8,680 nucleotides of DNA from an uncultured Mycoplasmatota bacterium (GCA_947087145.1 CAMUBM010000021.1:1-8680); one strand, 5' to 3'. Positions 1 to 6,645 are shown, counted from the first letter of the stretch. Translations and numbers: made by a program. Notes: a model not told the origin generated them from the sequence alone.

Positions 1-1029
1 GATATTTCTAAAGAACTTAAAGAAAAAATTTCTTATACTGAAATAATTTTTGATAGTTTTGGAGGAATTGCAGAATCTTTGTTAAATAAAGAAGTAGATG
101 CTATTGTTATTGAAGAAGGTTATGTTTCTTTAAGTAAAGATGAAGTAGAAAATTTTGAAGATAAAACTAAATCCATTTATAGTTTTGAAGTGAAAGTTAA
201 GGCACATGTAGAGAAAGAACAAAAGGAGAATAATATCAATATTACTATGCAACCATTTGTTCTTTATATTAGTGGTATTGATCAATGGGGAAACGTTACT
301 AGTGTTCGAGGACGTAGTGATGTAAATCAAATTGCTATTGTAAATCCAAAAACCAATCATATTTTACTTGTAAACACTCCAAGAGATTATTATGTACAAC
401 TTGCTGGAACAACGGGATTAAAAGATAAATTAACGCATGCTGGTATTTATGGAATTGATAAAAGTATTAAAACGTTAGAAAACCTTTATAAAGTTGATAT
501 TAATTATTATTTACGAGTCAATTTTAATACAGTAGAAAAAGTAGTTGATGTTATAGGTGGAATTGATATTGAATCGGATAAAGCTTTTAAGCCTTTACAT
601 GGGAAAGAATATGTTAATAAAGGCTGGAATCATTTTGGTGGTGCTATGGCGCTTGCTTATGCTCGTGAAAGGTTTACTTATATAGATGGTGATCATCATC
701 GTGGAAGAAATCAACAACAAGTGATTACTGCTATTATTAATAAGGTAACGAATTCCAAAGTATTAATTAGTAAATACAATAGCATTTTAGAGTCTTTAAA
801 TGGAAGTTTCCAAACCGATATGCCTATGGAAGAAATAACATCATTCATTAAATACCAAATTGATAAAATGCCTTCATGGAATATTGAAAGTGTTGCAGTT
901 ACTGGAACGGGAGACATGCAACCAACGTATAGTATGGGATCTAAATTAAAGTTGTATGTTATGAATCCAAATATGGATAGTGTAAATAAAGCAAAGCAAA
1001 AGATTAATGAGGTTTTAAATGAAGGGTAG
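1..1029 (+). CDS. LytR-CpsA-Psr (LCP) family wall-polymer ligase, 5' end cut by the window
   Basis: LCP enzymes move anionic glycopolymers (teichoic acid, capsule) from undecaprenyl-pyrophosphate carriers to peptidoglycan outside the membrane. The frame is open from base 1 with no stop, so 342 C-terminal residues are visible and the gene starts upstream. The TTG at 79 is not a credible start because conserved-looking sequence continues before it. Numbering from the first visible codon, an accessory region (about 1-80, including VDAIVIEEGY) precedes the LCP domain. The domain shows SGID at 91-94, GRSDVN at 104-109, TPRD at 126-129, ARER at 221-224 and GDHHRGRNQQ at 230-239. These Arg/Asp clusters are the LCP pyrophosphate- and metal-binding signatures. 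The N-terminal membrane anchor expected for the family must lie upstream. The last 11 bases overlap the vanZ-like gene, so the two are probably co-transcribed. The family call is firm; which polymer it attaches cannot be told. Confidence 0.93.
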   Translation, partial: DISKELKEKISYTEIIFDSFGGIAESLLNKEVDAIVIEEGYVSLSKDEVENFEDKTKSIYSFEVKVKAHVEKEQKENNINITMQPFVLYISGIDQWGNVTSVRGRSDVNQIAIVNPKTNHILLVNTPRDYYVQLAGTTGLKDKLTHAGIYGIDKSIKTLENLYKVDINYYLRVNFNTVEKVVDVIGGIDIESDKAFKPLHGKEYVNKGWNHFGGAMALAYARERFTYIDGDHHRGRNQQQVITAIINKVTNSKVLISKYNSILESLNGSFQTDMPMEEITSFIKYQIDKMPSWNIESVAVTGTGDMQPTYSMGSKLKLYVMNPNMDSVNKAKQKINEVLNEG

Positions 1030-1480
1030 ACGAATCACTTTCACTATGTTAGTGATTCTTTGCCTTTGTACTATATTTCTTTTTTCTCATCAAATTGGGA
1101 AGACGAGTGAAAGGATTAGTGATGGATTTACCGTAAAAATAATTAATGTATATTCTAAAATCACTCATAAAGAAATTAGTGGAAGTAGAAAAGAAGAGCT
1201 AGTAAAAGATTTACGAAAATACATACGAAAAAGTGCTCATTTTACCATTTATTTGTTATTAGGAATCTTTGTATATAGTGCCTTAAGAAGTTATGGTTGT
1301 AAGCATTCTTTATTGTATGCATTCGTTTTTTGTTTTTTGTATGCGTGTAGTGATGAAGTGCATCAATTATTTATTTCTAATAGAACTGGAAGAGTATTTG
1401 ATGTATTGATTGATACGGTTGGTTCTTGTGTTGGAATAGGATTAGTGTTTCTTTTTAAAAAATTGATAAAGGATAATTAA
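1019..1480 (+). CDS. VanZ-like family membrane protein
   Basis: This 153-aa integral membrane protein fits the VanZ-like family, named after the teicoplanin-resistance accessory protein; for most members the biochemical role is unknown. Hydrophobic segments lie at about residues 6-24, 74-90, 98-110 and 131-147. Family marks are FSHQ at 22-25 just after the first membrane segment, RKSAHF at 70-75, and the block from SDEVHQLF (111-118) through RVFDVLIDTVGS (125-136). The size is normal for the family. ATG 1019 has a TGAGG Shine-Dalgarno at 1008-1012, six bases away, inside the end of the LCP gene, which fits translational coupling. Sitting next to an LCP ligase it probably acts in the cell envelope. 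There is no vanA/vanB-type resistance cluster here, so glycopeptide resistance should not be assumed. Confidence 0.88.
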   Translation: MKGRRITFTMLVILCLCTIFLFSHQIGKTSERISDGFTVKIINVYSKITHKEISGSRKEELVKDLRKYIRKSAHFTIYLLLGIFVYSALRSYGCKHSLLYAFVFCFLYACSDEVHQLFISNRTGRVFDVLIDTVGSCVGIGLVFLFKKLIKDN

Positions 1481-1484
1481 AAAT

Positions 1485-1904
1485 ATGAATAAAAGGATAA
1501 AAAAGATTTATGAAAAGAAAATGGATATATGTAATGAACTGACTAATCATAAAAAAATAGAAAAAGTAAATCAATTTCTTAATAAATACATTGTTTGTGA
1601 AGTTATTGTTAAAGAAATCATATATAAATATAAATTAATAAATGGAGAAAAAATTGAAAAAAGAAATATAAGAATGCATTTGACTGATATAAAGAAATGT
1701 CTTAAATTTTTTTCTTTAGAGTGTAATGTTATTTTGCTTAATAAATTATTTTCCTGTGTAGAATATCCTATAAAAGATAGGTCTTGTAAAAAATTACGAG
1801 ATAGATATGTTCATGGCTTTGATTTAAAATCCATTCATTTGATTTGTGATAATTATTCTAATTATATGGCATTAATGGATGAGTTTTTACATTCTATAAA
1901 ATAA
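1485..1904 (+). CDS. Unknown small protein with HEPN-type Rx4H motif
   Basis: I do not recognise this 139-aa protein as a named family. It is Lys/Ile/Asn-rich, predicted largely helical, and has no signal peptide or membrane segment. Near the C-terminus LRDRYVHG (104-111) gives R105-x4-H110, the arrangement of the Rx4-6H catalytic motif of HEPN RNases, and in HEPN proteins that motif often reads like 'LR(N/D)xxVHG'. Helical sequence on both sides (about 64-90 and 114-138) also suits a HEPN four-helix fold. Six cysteines (16, 38, 72, 80, 91, 101, with a seventh at 121) do not form a zinc motif. It starts 4 bases after the vanZ-like stop, with a modest AAAGGA site at 1468-1473, so it may be the last gene of that unit. 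No MNT nucleotidyltransferase or other antitoxin gene is adjacent. The HEPN assignment is an inference from one motif. Confidence 0.7.
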   Translation: MNKRIKKIYEKKMDICNELTNHKKIEKVNQFLNKYIVCEVIVKEIIYKYKLINGEKIEKRNIRMHLTDIKKCLKFFSLECNVILLNKLFSCVEYPIKDRSCKKLRDRYVHGFDLKSIHLICDNYSNYMALMDEFLHSIK

Positions 1905-1937
1905 TATACGTTATAAAATATGTTATAGTGGTTTTTG

Positions 1938-1948
1938 TTTGCAAATTA
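1938..1948. repeat. 11-bp element TTTGCAAATTA, copy 1
   Basis: This copy sits at the -35 region of the rpmG-efp promoter and begins with the perfect 8-bp palindrome TTTGCAAA. The identical 11-mer recurs at 2763-2773 in front of polA. It could be a shared operator or just AT-rich promoter sequence; low confidence that it is functional. Confidence 0.35.
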
Positions 1949-1967
1949 GCAGAATATACTATATAAT
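1939..1967 (+). promoter_or_regulatory. Sigma-A-type promoter for rpmG-efp
   Basis: A perfect -10 box TATAAT at 1962-1967 lies exactly 17 bp downstream of TTGCAA at 1939-1944, which matches the TTGACA -35 consensus at four of six positions. Transcription should start near 1974, leaving a leader of only about 20 bases before the rpmG start codon. That is too short for a riboswitch or an L33 autoregulatory structure. The 89-bp gap from 1905 to 1993 holds nothing else I can support; no terminator with a GC stem follows the HEPN-like gene. Confidence 0.75.
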
Positions 1968-1993
1968 ACATTAAAGAAAGGGAGGTATCTTAC

Positions 1994-2167
1994 ATGGCAA
2001 AAAATCTAAATCGAGTATTTTTTGGTCTTAAGTGTACAGAATGTGGATACTCAAGAAGACCTAGTATCAAAAATAAGAAAAATACACCAGATAAAATGGA
2101 AATAAAAAAATATTGTCCTAAATGTAAAAAAACAACTGTTTTTAAAGAATCAAAATTAGGAAAATAA
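1994..2167 (+). CDS. rpmG: 50S ribosomal protein L33 (bL33)
   Basis: This 57-aa protein is the small zinc-ribbon ribosomal protein bL33 of the large subunit, near the E site. It shows CTEC at 14-17, then KNKKNTPDKMEIKKYCPKC, giving the second cysteine pair C41/C44. All four zinc ligands are present, so it is the zinc-binding (C+) form and not the cysteine-less zinc-independent paralogue. The N-terminus before the first Cys is about five residues longer than in typical 49-50-aa members. The start is fixed by an AAAGGGAGGT ribosome binding site at 1977-1986, seven bases before the ATG. efp follows after 16 bp and shares the promoter at 1939-1967. Many Firmicutes carry several rpmG copies; whether this is the only one cannot be seen here. 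Confidence 0.93.
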   Translation: MAKNLNRVFFGLKCTECGYSRRPSIKNKKNTPDKMEIKKYCPKCKKTTVFKESKLGK

Positions 2168-2183
2168 GTAAGGAGGATTACAC

Positions 2184-2744
2184 ATGAACGTTAGTGTAAA
2201 TGATATTAAAAATGGAATGACGATTATGGTGGAAGGTTTTCCTTGCGTTGTTCAAGAGTTTTCTCATGTAAAGCCTGGTAAGGGTGCAGCATTTGTGAAA
2301 ATGAAACTTAAGAATTTAAAGACAGGTTCTATTACTGAGGTATCTTTTAATTCTGGAACAAAAGTGGATCGGGCTCATGTTACAAAATCACCTATGCAAT
2401 ATTTGTATGCGAGTGGAGACAATTTTGTTTTCATGGATACAAATACGTATGAACAAATTGAAATTGCTTCTAGTGTTTTAGGGGACGATACAAAATATTT
2501 AAAAGAAAACTTAGAAATTTTAATTGATTTTTATGAAGGGGAAATTATTGGTATTACCTTGCCTGAAAAAATTGAATTTGAGGTTACAGAAACAGAACCT
2601 GCTGTAAAGGGAAATACTGCGAATAATGCAATGAAGGATGCAACTTTAGAAACTGGATTGAAAGTGAAAGTTCCTTTGTTTATTGAGACTGGTGAAAAAA
2701 TTATTGTATCCACAAAAGATGGAAAATATTCAAGTAGAGCGTAA
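2184..2744 (+). CDS. efp: Elongation factor P
   Basis: EF-P binds ribosomes stalled at polyproline stretches and stimulates peptide bond formation. The 186-aa length and the three beta-barrel domain layout (about 1-65, 66-128, 129-186) are standard. The conserved loop HVKPGKGAAF (28-37) carries Lys33 at its tip, the residue modified in many bacteria; this is the Bacillus-type loop, where 5-aminopentanolylation is known, but no modification gene is visible here. The C-terminal family signature spans K151 to G170 (KDATLETGLK, then VKVPLFIETG). The ATG has a perfect AAGGAGG at 2170-2176, spacing 7, so high expression is expected. It forms a two-gene translation unit with rpmG. The stop codon lies inside the loop of the terminator hairpin at 2736-2758. 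Confidence 0.97.
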   Translation: MNVSVNDIKNGMTIMVEGFPCVVQEFSHVKPGKGAAFVKMKLKNLKTGSITEVSFNSGTKVDRAHVTKSPMQYLYASGDNFVFMDTNTYEQIEIASSVLGDDTKYLKENLEILIDFYEGEIIGITLPEKIEFEVTETEPAVKGNTANNAMKDATLETGLKVKVPLFIETGEKIIVSTKDGKYSSRA

Positions 2745-2758
2745 GCTCTTTTTCTTTT
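2736..2758 (+). terminator. Intrinsic terminator overlapping the efp stop codon
   Basis: AGAGC (2736-2740) pairs with GCTCT (2745-2749) around the tetraloop GTAA, which has the GNRA pattern. The stem is followed by a T-rich run, TTTT-C-TTTT (2750-2758). The efp stop codon TAA (2742-2744) is the last three bases of the loop, so the 5' stem arm is coding sequence. The stem is short at five base pairs, but the stable loop and the U tract make it a credible end for rpmG-efp and separate that unit from polA. Confidence 0.7.
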
Positions 2759-2762
2759 GCTA

Positions 2763-2773
2763 TTTGCAAATTA
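2763..2773. repeat. 11-bp element TTTGCAAATTA, copy 2
   Basis: This is identical to the copy at 1938-1948, and here lies just upstream of the polA -35 position. The distance from the element start to the TATAAT box is 35 bp here and 24 bp in the rpmG promoter, a difference of 11 bp, close to one helical turn. It may be a shared regulator or UP-like site; unproven. Confidence 0.35.
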
Positions 2774-2794
2774 TTTAATGGATAGACAATTCTA

Positions 2795-2803
2795 TGCTAT
2801 AAT
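2795..2803 (+). promoter_or_regulatory. Extended -10 promoter for the polA operon
   Basis: TGCTATAAT combines a perfect TATAAT (2798-2803) with the TGn extension (2795-2797). The -35 position at 17 bp spacing reads TTAATG (2775-2780), a poor match, so the extended -10 probably compensates. The start point is predicted near 2810, which leaves a leader of about 15 bases containing the GGAGG at 2816-2820. Confidence 0.65.
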
Positions 2804-2824
2804 GTAGTTATATATGGAGGATGT

Positions 2825-5410
2825 ATGAAAAAATTAATACTAGTTGATGGGAATAATCTTTTGTTTCGAAGTTATTATGCAACGGCATATTCAGGAAAAA
2901 TGATGCGAAATAGTAAGGGATTTCCTACCAATGCATTGTATGGATTTGTTTCTATGATGCGTAAGATTATTGAAGAAGAAAATCCTGAATACATGGCAGT
3001 CGCTTTTGATATTGGAAAAAATTTTAGAGCAGAGAAATATGCTTTTTATAAAGATGGAAGAAAAGAAACTCCGAATGAATTAATTCAACAAATGCCTTAT
3101 GCAAGAAAAATTTTGGAGGGTATGGGAATTAAGTATTTTGAACTTGCTCCGTATGAGGCGGATGACATTATTGGAACACTTTCTAAAAAGGTTGTAGAAG
3201 ACCCCGATTTTGTTGCTACAATTGTTTCGAGTGACCGAGATTTGTTACAACTGATTAATGATCAAGTAGATATTAAATTACTAAAGCAAAAGGGACATAT
3301 TCGCTATAATCCCATTACTTTTTTTGCCGAGTATAAGATTGAACCTATTCACGTTATTGATTTAAAGGCTTTAGCAGGAGATTCTTCTGATAATATACCA
3401 GGGGTGAAAGGGATTGGAGAGAAAACCGCATTAAATTTACTTGCTACTTACCAGACAATTGAAAACCTGTACGAACATATTGATGAAGTCAAGGGAAAAA
3501 TGAAGGAAAAGTTACTCGAAGACAAAGAAATGGCTTTTGTAAGTAAAGAGATTGCTACTATTTATAATGAAGTTCCTTTGGAAATACAGGATCTTGAGGA
3601 TTTAAAGTATGATGCAAGCAGTGAAGGGAGCGATGATTTACGTTCTCTTTATGAAGAACTTGAATTTTATTCGCTTTTAAAGAATTTTCAAAAAAGGGAA
3701 GTGGATATAACGCTTGAAAACTTACAAGTGGTTATGGATGAGAATGAACTTGTACTTGATACTATTGCTTCTTTTTATATAGAAATGGATGGTACGAATT
3801 ATCATACTGGTAATATTTTAGGAATGGGAATTAGTGATAAAAATCATACATATTATATATCTAAAGAACTTATCATTCCTTGTATGAAAAAATTAGAAGA
3901 TAAGATTTTGTATACGTTTGATTTAAAGAAAAGTATGGTGGTTTTAAAGCGTTTAGGGTATAACCTCGAAAATGTGAATTATGACTTGATGCTTGCTACT
4001 TATTTACTTAATTATACGATTAAAGATGATATTGCTTATTTGATGCGTCCAGAAGGCTATCAAGTGGAACTTTATGAGGAGGGTATTCTTAAAGGAAATA
4101 TTGATACGGAGCGTTTGCCTTATGAAATTGCTTTAAAAAGTAAGTTTATTTTGGAAACAAGAGATAAGTTTGTTTTGGATTTAAAACGAGAAGATATGTT
4201 TGATTTATTTTCTACGATTGAAATGCCACTTGTGAAAGTACTTGCTTCCATGGAAACGTTTGGAGTTCGAGTAGATAAAAGTATTTTGGACGAGATGAAA
4301 GAGGAATTGAAAATTAAAATAGACCGAGTTTCTCACGAAATTTACAATATGGCCGGGGAAGAGTTTAATATTGCAAGTACGAAACAACTGGGAGAGATTT
4401 TGTTTTTGAAATTGGGTCTTCCAGGTGGAGTGAAAACGCAGAAAGGGTATAAAACGGATGTTAAAGTGATGCATAAGTTACTTGGCAGTCACCCGATTAT
4501 AGCAAGTATTTTGGAATACCGAAATTTGAGTAAGATTTATTCTACGTATATTGAAGGTTTAGAAAACTTTATTTATACCGACGGAAAGGTCCATACGATT
4601 TTTAAACAAACGCTTACTAGAACGGGAAGACTTTCTTCTGTGGAACCCAACATTCAAAATATTCCCATTAAGGACGAAGGGGGAAGAAAGATACGAAAAG
4701 CTTTTTTACCTACGAATGATTGTTTTTTAAGTGCCGATTATTCGCAGATAGAACTTCGTATTTTGGCTCATATTTCAAAGAGTCAAGAGTTGATTGATGC
4801 TTTTGTTAATGATCAAGATATCCATACGAAAGTGGCTGCAGATATTTATGGTGTCCCTGAAGTGGCTGTATCAAAAAAAATGCGTTCCACTGCCAAAGCG
4901 GTGATTTTTGGAATTGTATATGGCATTAGTGGTTTTGGCTTGGGAGAAAACTTGGAGATTAGTTCTAAAGAGGCTAAACAATTTATTGAGAAATATTATG
5001 AGTTGTATCCTGGGGTGAAACGCTATATGGATGAAATTGTTTGTGAGGCTTACCAAGAGGGATGTGTTCGGACGCTTTTTAAACGTAAAAGAGAAATTGA
5101 AGAACTAAATAGTTCGAATTATATGGTACGTCAAGCGGGAGAGAGAATTGCTCTTAATACGCCCATTCAGGGAACCAGTGCAGATATTATTAAAAAAGCT
5201 ATGATTGCGATTTATGAAGAGTTTGAACGGCAGAATATCAAGAGTAAATTGGTGATACAAGTACATGACGAATTAATTATTGATTTGGTAGAAAGTGAGA
5301 AAGAATTGGTTACTCAAATTGTGACGGATAAAATGGTTCATGCGATAGAATTATCGGTGCCTTTAAAAGTCAGTAGTGATTATGGCAAAGATTGGTATGA
5401 AACAAAATGA
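2825..5410 (+). CDS. polA: DNA polymerase I, proofreading domain inactive
   Basis: Pol I removes RNA primers and fills gaps in Okazaki maturation and excision repair. The 861-aa length is typical. The 5' nuclease domain (about 1-290) has VDGNN at 7-11, EADD at 111-114, SSDRD at 135-139 and GDSSDN at 185-190, so its acidic metal ligands are intact, plus a helix-hairpin-helix GVKGIGEKTA near 193. The central 3'-5' exonuclease fold (about 300-450) is degenerate: the DxE motif reads Y318-I-E320, the second Asp is replaced by S370 (DLKKS), and the last motif around 433-445 has Leu/Lys in place of Asp, as in Bacillus-type Pol I. The polymerase domain has motif A DYSQIELR from D638, motif B with R687, K691, F695 and Y699, and motif C HDE with D815. 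Phe695 is the position that disfavours dideoxynucleotides. GGAGG (2816-2820) sits only four bases before the ATG. It is the first gene of a five-gene operon; its TGA overlaps the next start as ATGA. Confidence 0.98.
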   Translation: MKKLILVDGNNLLFRSYYATAYSGKMMRNSKGFPTNALYGFVSMMRKIIEEENPEYMAVAFDIGKNFRAEKYAFYKDGRKETPNELIQQMPYARKILEGMGIKYFELAPYEADDIIGTLSKKVVEDPDFVATIVSSDRDLLQLINDQVDIKLLKQKGHIRYNPITFFAEYKIEPIHVIDLKALAGDSSDNIPGVKGIGEKTALNLLATYQTIENLYEHIDEVKGKMKEKLLEDKEMAFVSKEIATIYNEVPLEIQDLEDLKYDASSEGSDDLRSLYEELEFYSLLKNFQKREVDITLENLQVVMDENELVLDTIASFYIEMDGTNYHTGNILGMGISDKNHTYYISKELIIPCMKKLEDKILYTFDLKKSMVVLKRLGYNLENVNYDLMLATYLLNYTIKDDIAYLMRPEGYQVELYEEGILKGNIDTERLPYEIALKSKFILETRDKFVLDLKREDMFDLFSTIEMPLVKVLASMETFGVRVDKSILDEMKEELKIKIDRVSHEIYNMAGEEFNIASTKQLGEILFLKLGLPGGVKTQKGYKTDVKVMHKLLGSHPIIASILEYRNLSKIYSTYIEGLENFIYTDGKVHTIFKQTLTRTGRLSSVEPNIQNIPIKDEGGRKIRKAFLPTNDCFLSADYSQIELRILAHISKSQELIDAFVNDQDIHTKVAADIYGVPEVAVSKKMRSTAKAVIFGIVYGISGFGLGENLEISSKEAKQFIEKYYELYPGVKRYMDEIVCEAYQEGCVRTLFKRKREIEELNSSNYMVRQAGERIALNTPIQGTSADIIKKAMIAIYEEFERQNIKSKLVIQVHDELIIDLVESEKELVTQIVTDKMVHAIELSVPLKVSSDYGKDWYETK

Positions 5411-6132
5411 TAAAGGAAAGTAAACCAATCATAGGTATTCTTCCAACATTTAATTTAACAAATGAAGAAAATGATCCTTATTTGGATACTGCTCGTTTTG
5501 TTACGATGTATAGTGAGAGAATTACTGAAGCAGGTGGTATTCCTATAGGGATTTTAAATGAGAACGTAGAAGAATATTTCTCTATTTGTGACGGGTATTT
5601 GTGGTGCGGTGGTGAAAAAATAAATTCTTCTTTTAACACGTGTATTTTAGATGCTTTAAAAAATGGGAAACCTTTTTTAGGCATTTGTATGGGCGCGCAA
5701 GCTTTGTCTACGTATCTTACAATGCTAGAAGAACAGGAGAAAGAGAATACGAAAACTTTGGAAGAAATTTATCAAGAAAATAAAAAGGAAAAACCTTATA
5801 TTAAAACATTAGAAGAGGGCAATTTTCATAATCATTATGTGACAAAAGAGAAAGAAAGTATTGAGCAAGCAATGCATAAGGTATTTTTAAAAGAGAATAG
5901 TCTAATCGCTTCTATTTATGGAAAAAGAGAGATTTCTGTTGTGAGTTTACATAAAATGGCGATTGCTAGAACTTCTAGTGCAGTTTTCGTAAGTGGCATT
6001 TCTGAAGATAGTGTTGTGGAGGCAATAGAATATACCAAAAATCATGCCGCTTTATTAGGGATTATGTGGCATCCAGAAGTTATAGGTGATACAAAGCCTT
6101 TTTTGTGGCTTGTTTCTCTTTGTAAGAAATGA
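5407..6132 (+). CDS. Peptidase C26-type glutamine amidotransferase-like hydrolase (gamma-glutamyl hydrolase family, divergent)
   Basis: This 241-aa class I glutamine-amidotransferase-fold protein most resembles the C26 group, which includes gamma-glutamyl-GABA hydrolase PuuD. It has PIIGILPTF at 7-15, the nucleophile elbow GICMGAQ with Cys94, SLHKMAI (180-186) at the place of the family's SFHHQAI, DSVVEAIEY (201-209), and WHPE with His222/Glu224, so the Cys-His-Glu triad is complete. Odd points: the usual glycine-rich PGG(x)DV loop is WCGGEK (66-71), and the conserved GG(T/S)LYQD stretch after the nucleophile is replaced by a charged, probably helical segment (107-137). Substrate specificity may therefore differ. 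There is no amidotransferase synthase domain, so it should be a free hydrolase in the cytosol. It starts in an ATGA overlap with polA and has no clear Shine-Dalgarno, implying termination-reinitiation. The family is firm; the substrate is unknown. Confidence 0.85.
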   Translation: MIKESKPIIGILPTFNLTNEENDPYLDTARFVTMYSERITEAGGIPIGILNENVEEYFSICDGYLWCGGEKINSSFNTCILDALKNGKPFLGICMGAQALSTYLTMLEEQEKENTKTLEEIYQENKKEKPYIKTLEEGNFHNHYVTKEKESIEQAMHKVFLKENSLIASIYGKREISVVSLHKMAIARTSSAVFVSGISEDSVVEAIEYTKNHAALLGIMWHPEVIGDTKPFLWLVSLCKK

Positions 6133-6136
6133 GGGG
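6131..6136 (+). promoter_or_regulatory. Ribosome binding site that decides the C15-like start
   Basis: GAGGGG lies seven bases before ATG 6144 and overlaps the stop codon of the C26 gene. It favours 6144 over the in-frame ATG at 6129, which has no purine-rich site at a suitable distance but does make an ATGA overlap with the upstream stop. Confidence 0.6.
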
Positions 6137-6143
6137 AAATAGT

Positions 6144-6641
6144 ATGAGTAAACGAATATTGGTTACAGGTTTTAAAGGAGAAGAAAATAGTTCAAGAGTT
6201 TTTTTGGAACAATTGTCTAAAGAATACATTGAACCATTTTTATTTTCAAATGATTATACTCTCATTTATGACGAGATTGATGGTTTATTTCCAGATAAAA
6301 AGTACGATTATGTTTTTATGTTTGGACAAAAGCCAGTTTTAGGGCAATTGTCACTTGAATTAAAATGCAGGTGTAAAAAACAAGTAATGTATACAAATTT
6401 TCCTGTAGAGTCTCTTAAAAAGTCACTGGATTATTGTTCTATAAAATATTGGTTCAGTGAAAGTCCAGGGACTTCTTATTGCAATTTTCTCTATTGGAAT
6501 GCTTTAAAATGTTTAGAGGCTAGAGAACTAGATACAAAAGTGATTTTTATTCATATTCCTTATTTAGAAAAATTTGAAGAGATGGAAAAAGTTGTTTCTT
6601 TTTTTAATACGTATTTAAAGCAATTGGTTACGAGGAAGTGA
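6144..6641 (+). CDS. Compact pyroglutamyl-peptidase I (peptidase C15)-like protein
   Basis: C15 enzymes remove N-terminal pyroglutamate from peptides. From the start at 6144 the protein is 165 aa, clearly shorter than the usual 200-215. Landmarks are in family order: RILVTGF at 4-10 (family VLVTGFEPFGG), YDYVFMFGQ at 54-62, E72 in LSLELK at the place of the TPERVAIN glutamate, GTSYCNFLYW at 109-118 with Cys113 matching the AGTxxCN nucleophile, and FIHIPYL at 135-141 with His137. The Cys-to-His spacing of 24 equals that of known Pcp enzymes (C144/H168 in the Bacillus enzyme). The shortening falls between the Glu and the Cys, where about 20 residues are missing, and the FGG...NPS substrate loop is replaced by KGEENSS. 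It may be a true aminopeptidase with altered specificity or a relative with another substrate. An alternative start at 6129 adds five residues. It is coupled to C26 upstream, and mutM follows after 4 bp. Confidence 0.8.
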   Translation: MSKRILVTGFKGEENSSRVFLEQLSKEYIEPFLFSNDYTLIYDEIDGLFPDKKYDYVFMFGQKPVLGQLSLELKCRCKKQVMYTNFPVESLKKSLDYCSIKYWFSESPGTSYCNFLYWNALKCLEARELDTKVIFIHIPYLEKFEEMEKVVSFFNTYLKQLVTRK

Positions 6642-6645
6642 TATT

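Noticed and set aside
79..81. TTG as the start of the LCP gene
   Set aside because: The frame is open back to base 1 with protein-like sequence and no Shine-Dalgarno precedes the TTG, so the gene is simply cut by the window.
1019..1480. Glycopeptide-resistance determinant
   Set aside because: VanZ-like proteins are common in Bacilli and Clostridia without resistance; no van ligase, dehydrogenase or dipeptidase gene is present.
1905..1937. Possible terminator after the HEPN-like gene
   Set aside because: The AT-only TTATA repeats (direct, near 1910 and 1922) do not form a GC-containing hairpin, although a T run follows at 1932-1936.
1968..1993. Riboswitch or ribosomal-protein leader upstream of rpmG
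   Set aside because: The predicted leader is only about 20 bases and is mostly the ribosome binding site.
4205..5056. Minus-strand open frames inside polA, and similar ones inside LCP, efp and C26
   Set aside because: They lie opposite well-identified genes, have no ribosome binding sites or recognisable motifs, and have the composition expected of reverse reading of AT-rich coding DNA.
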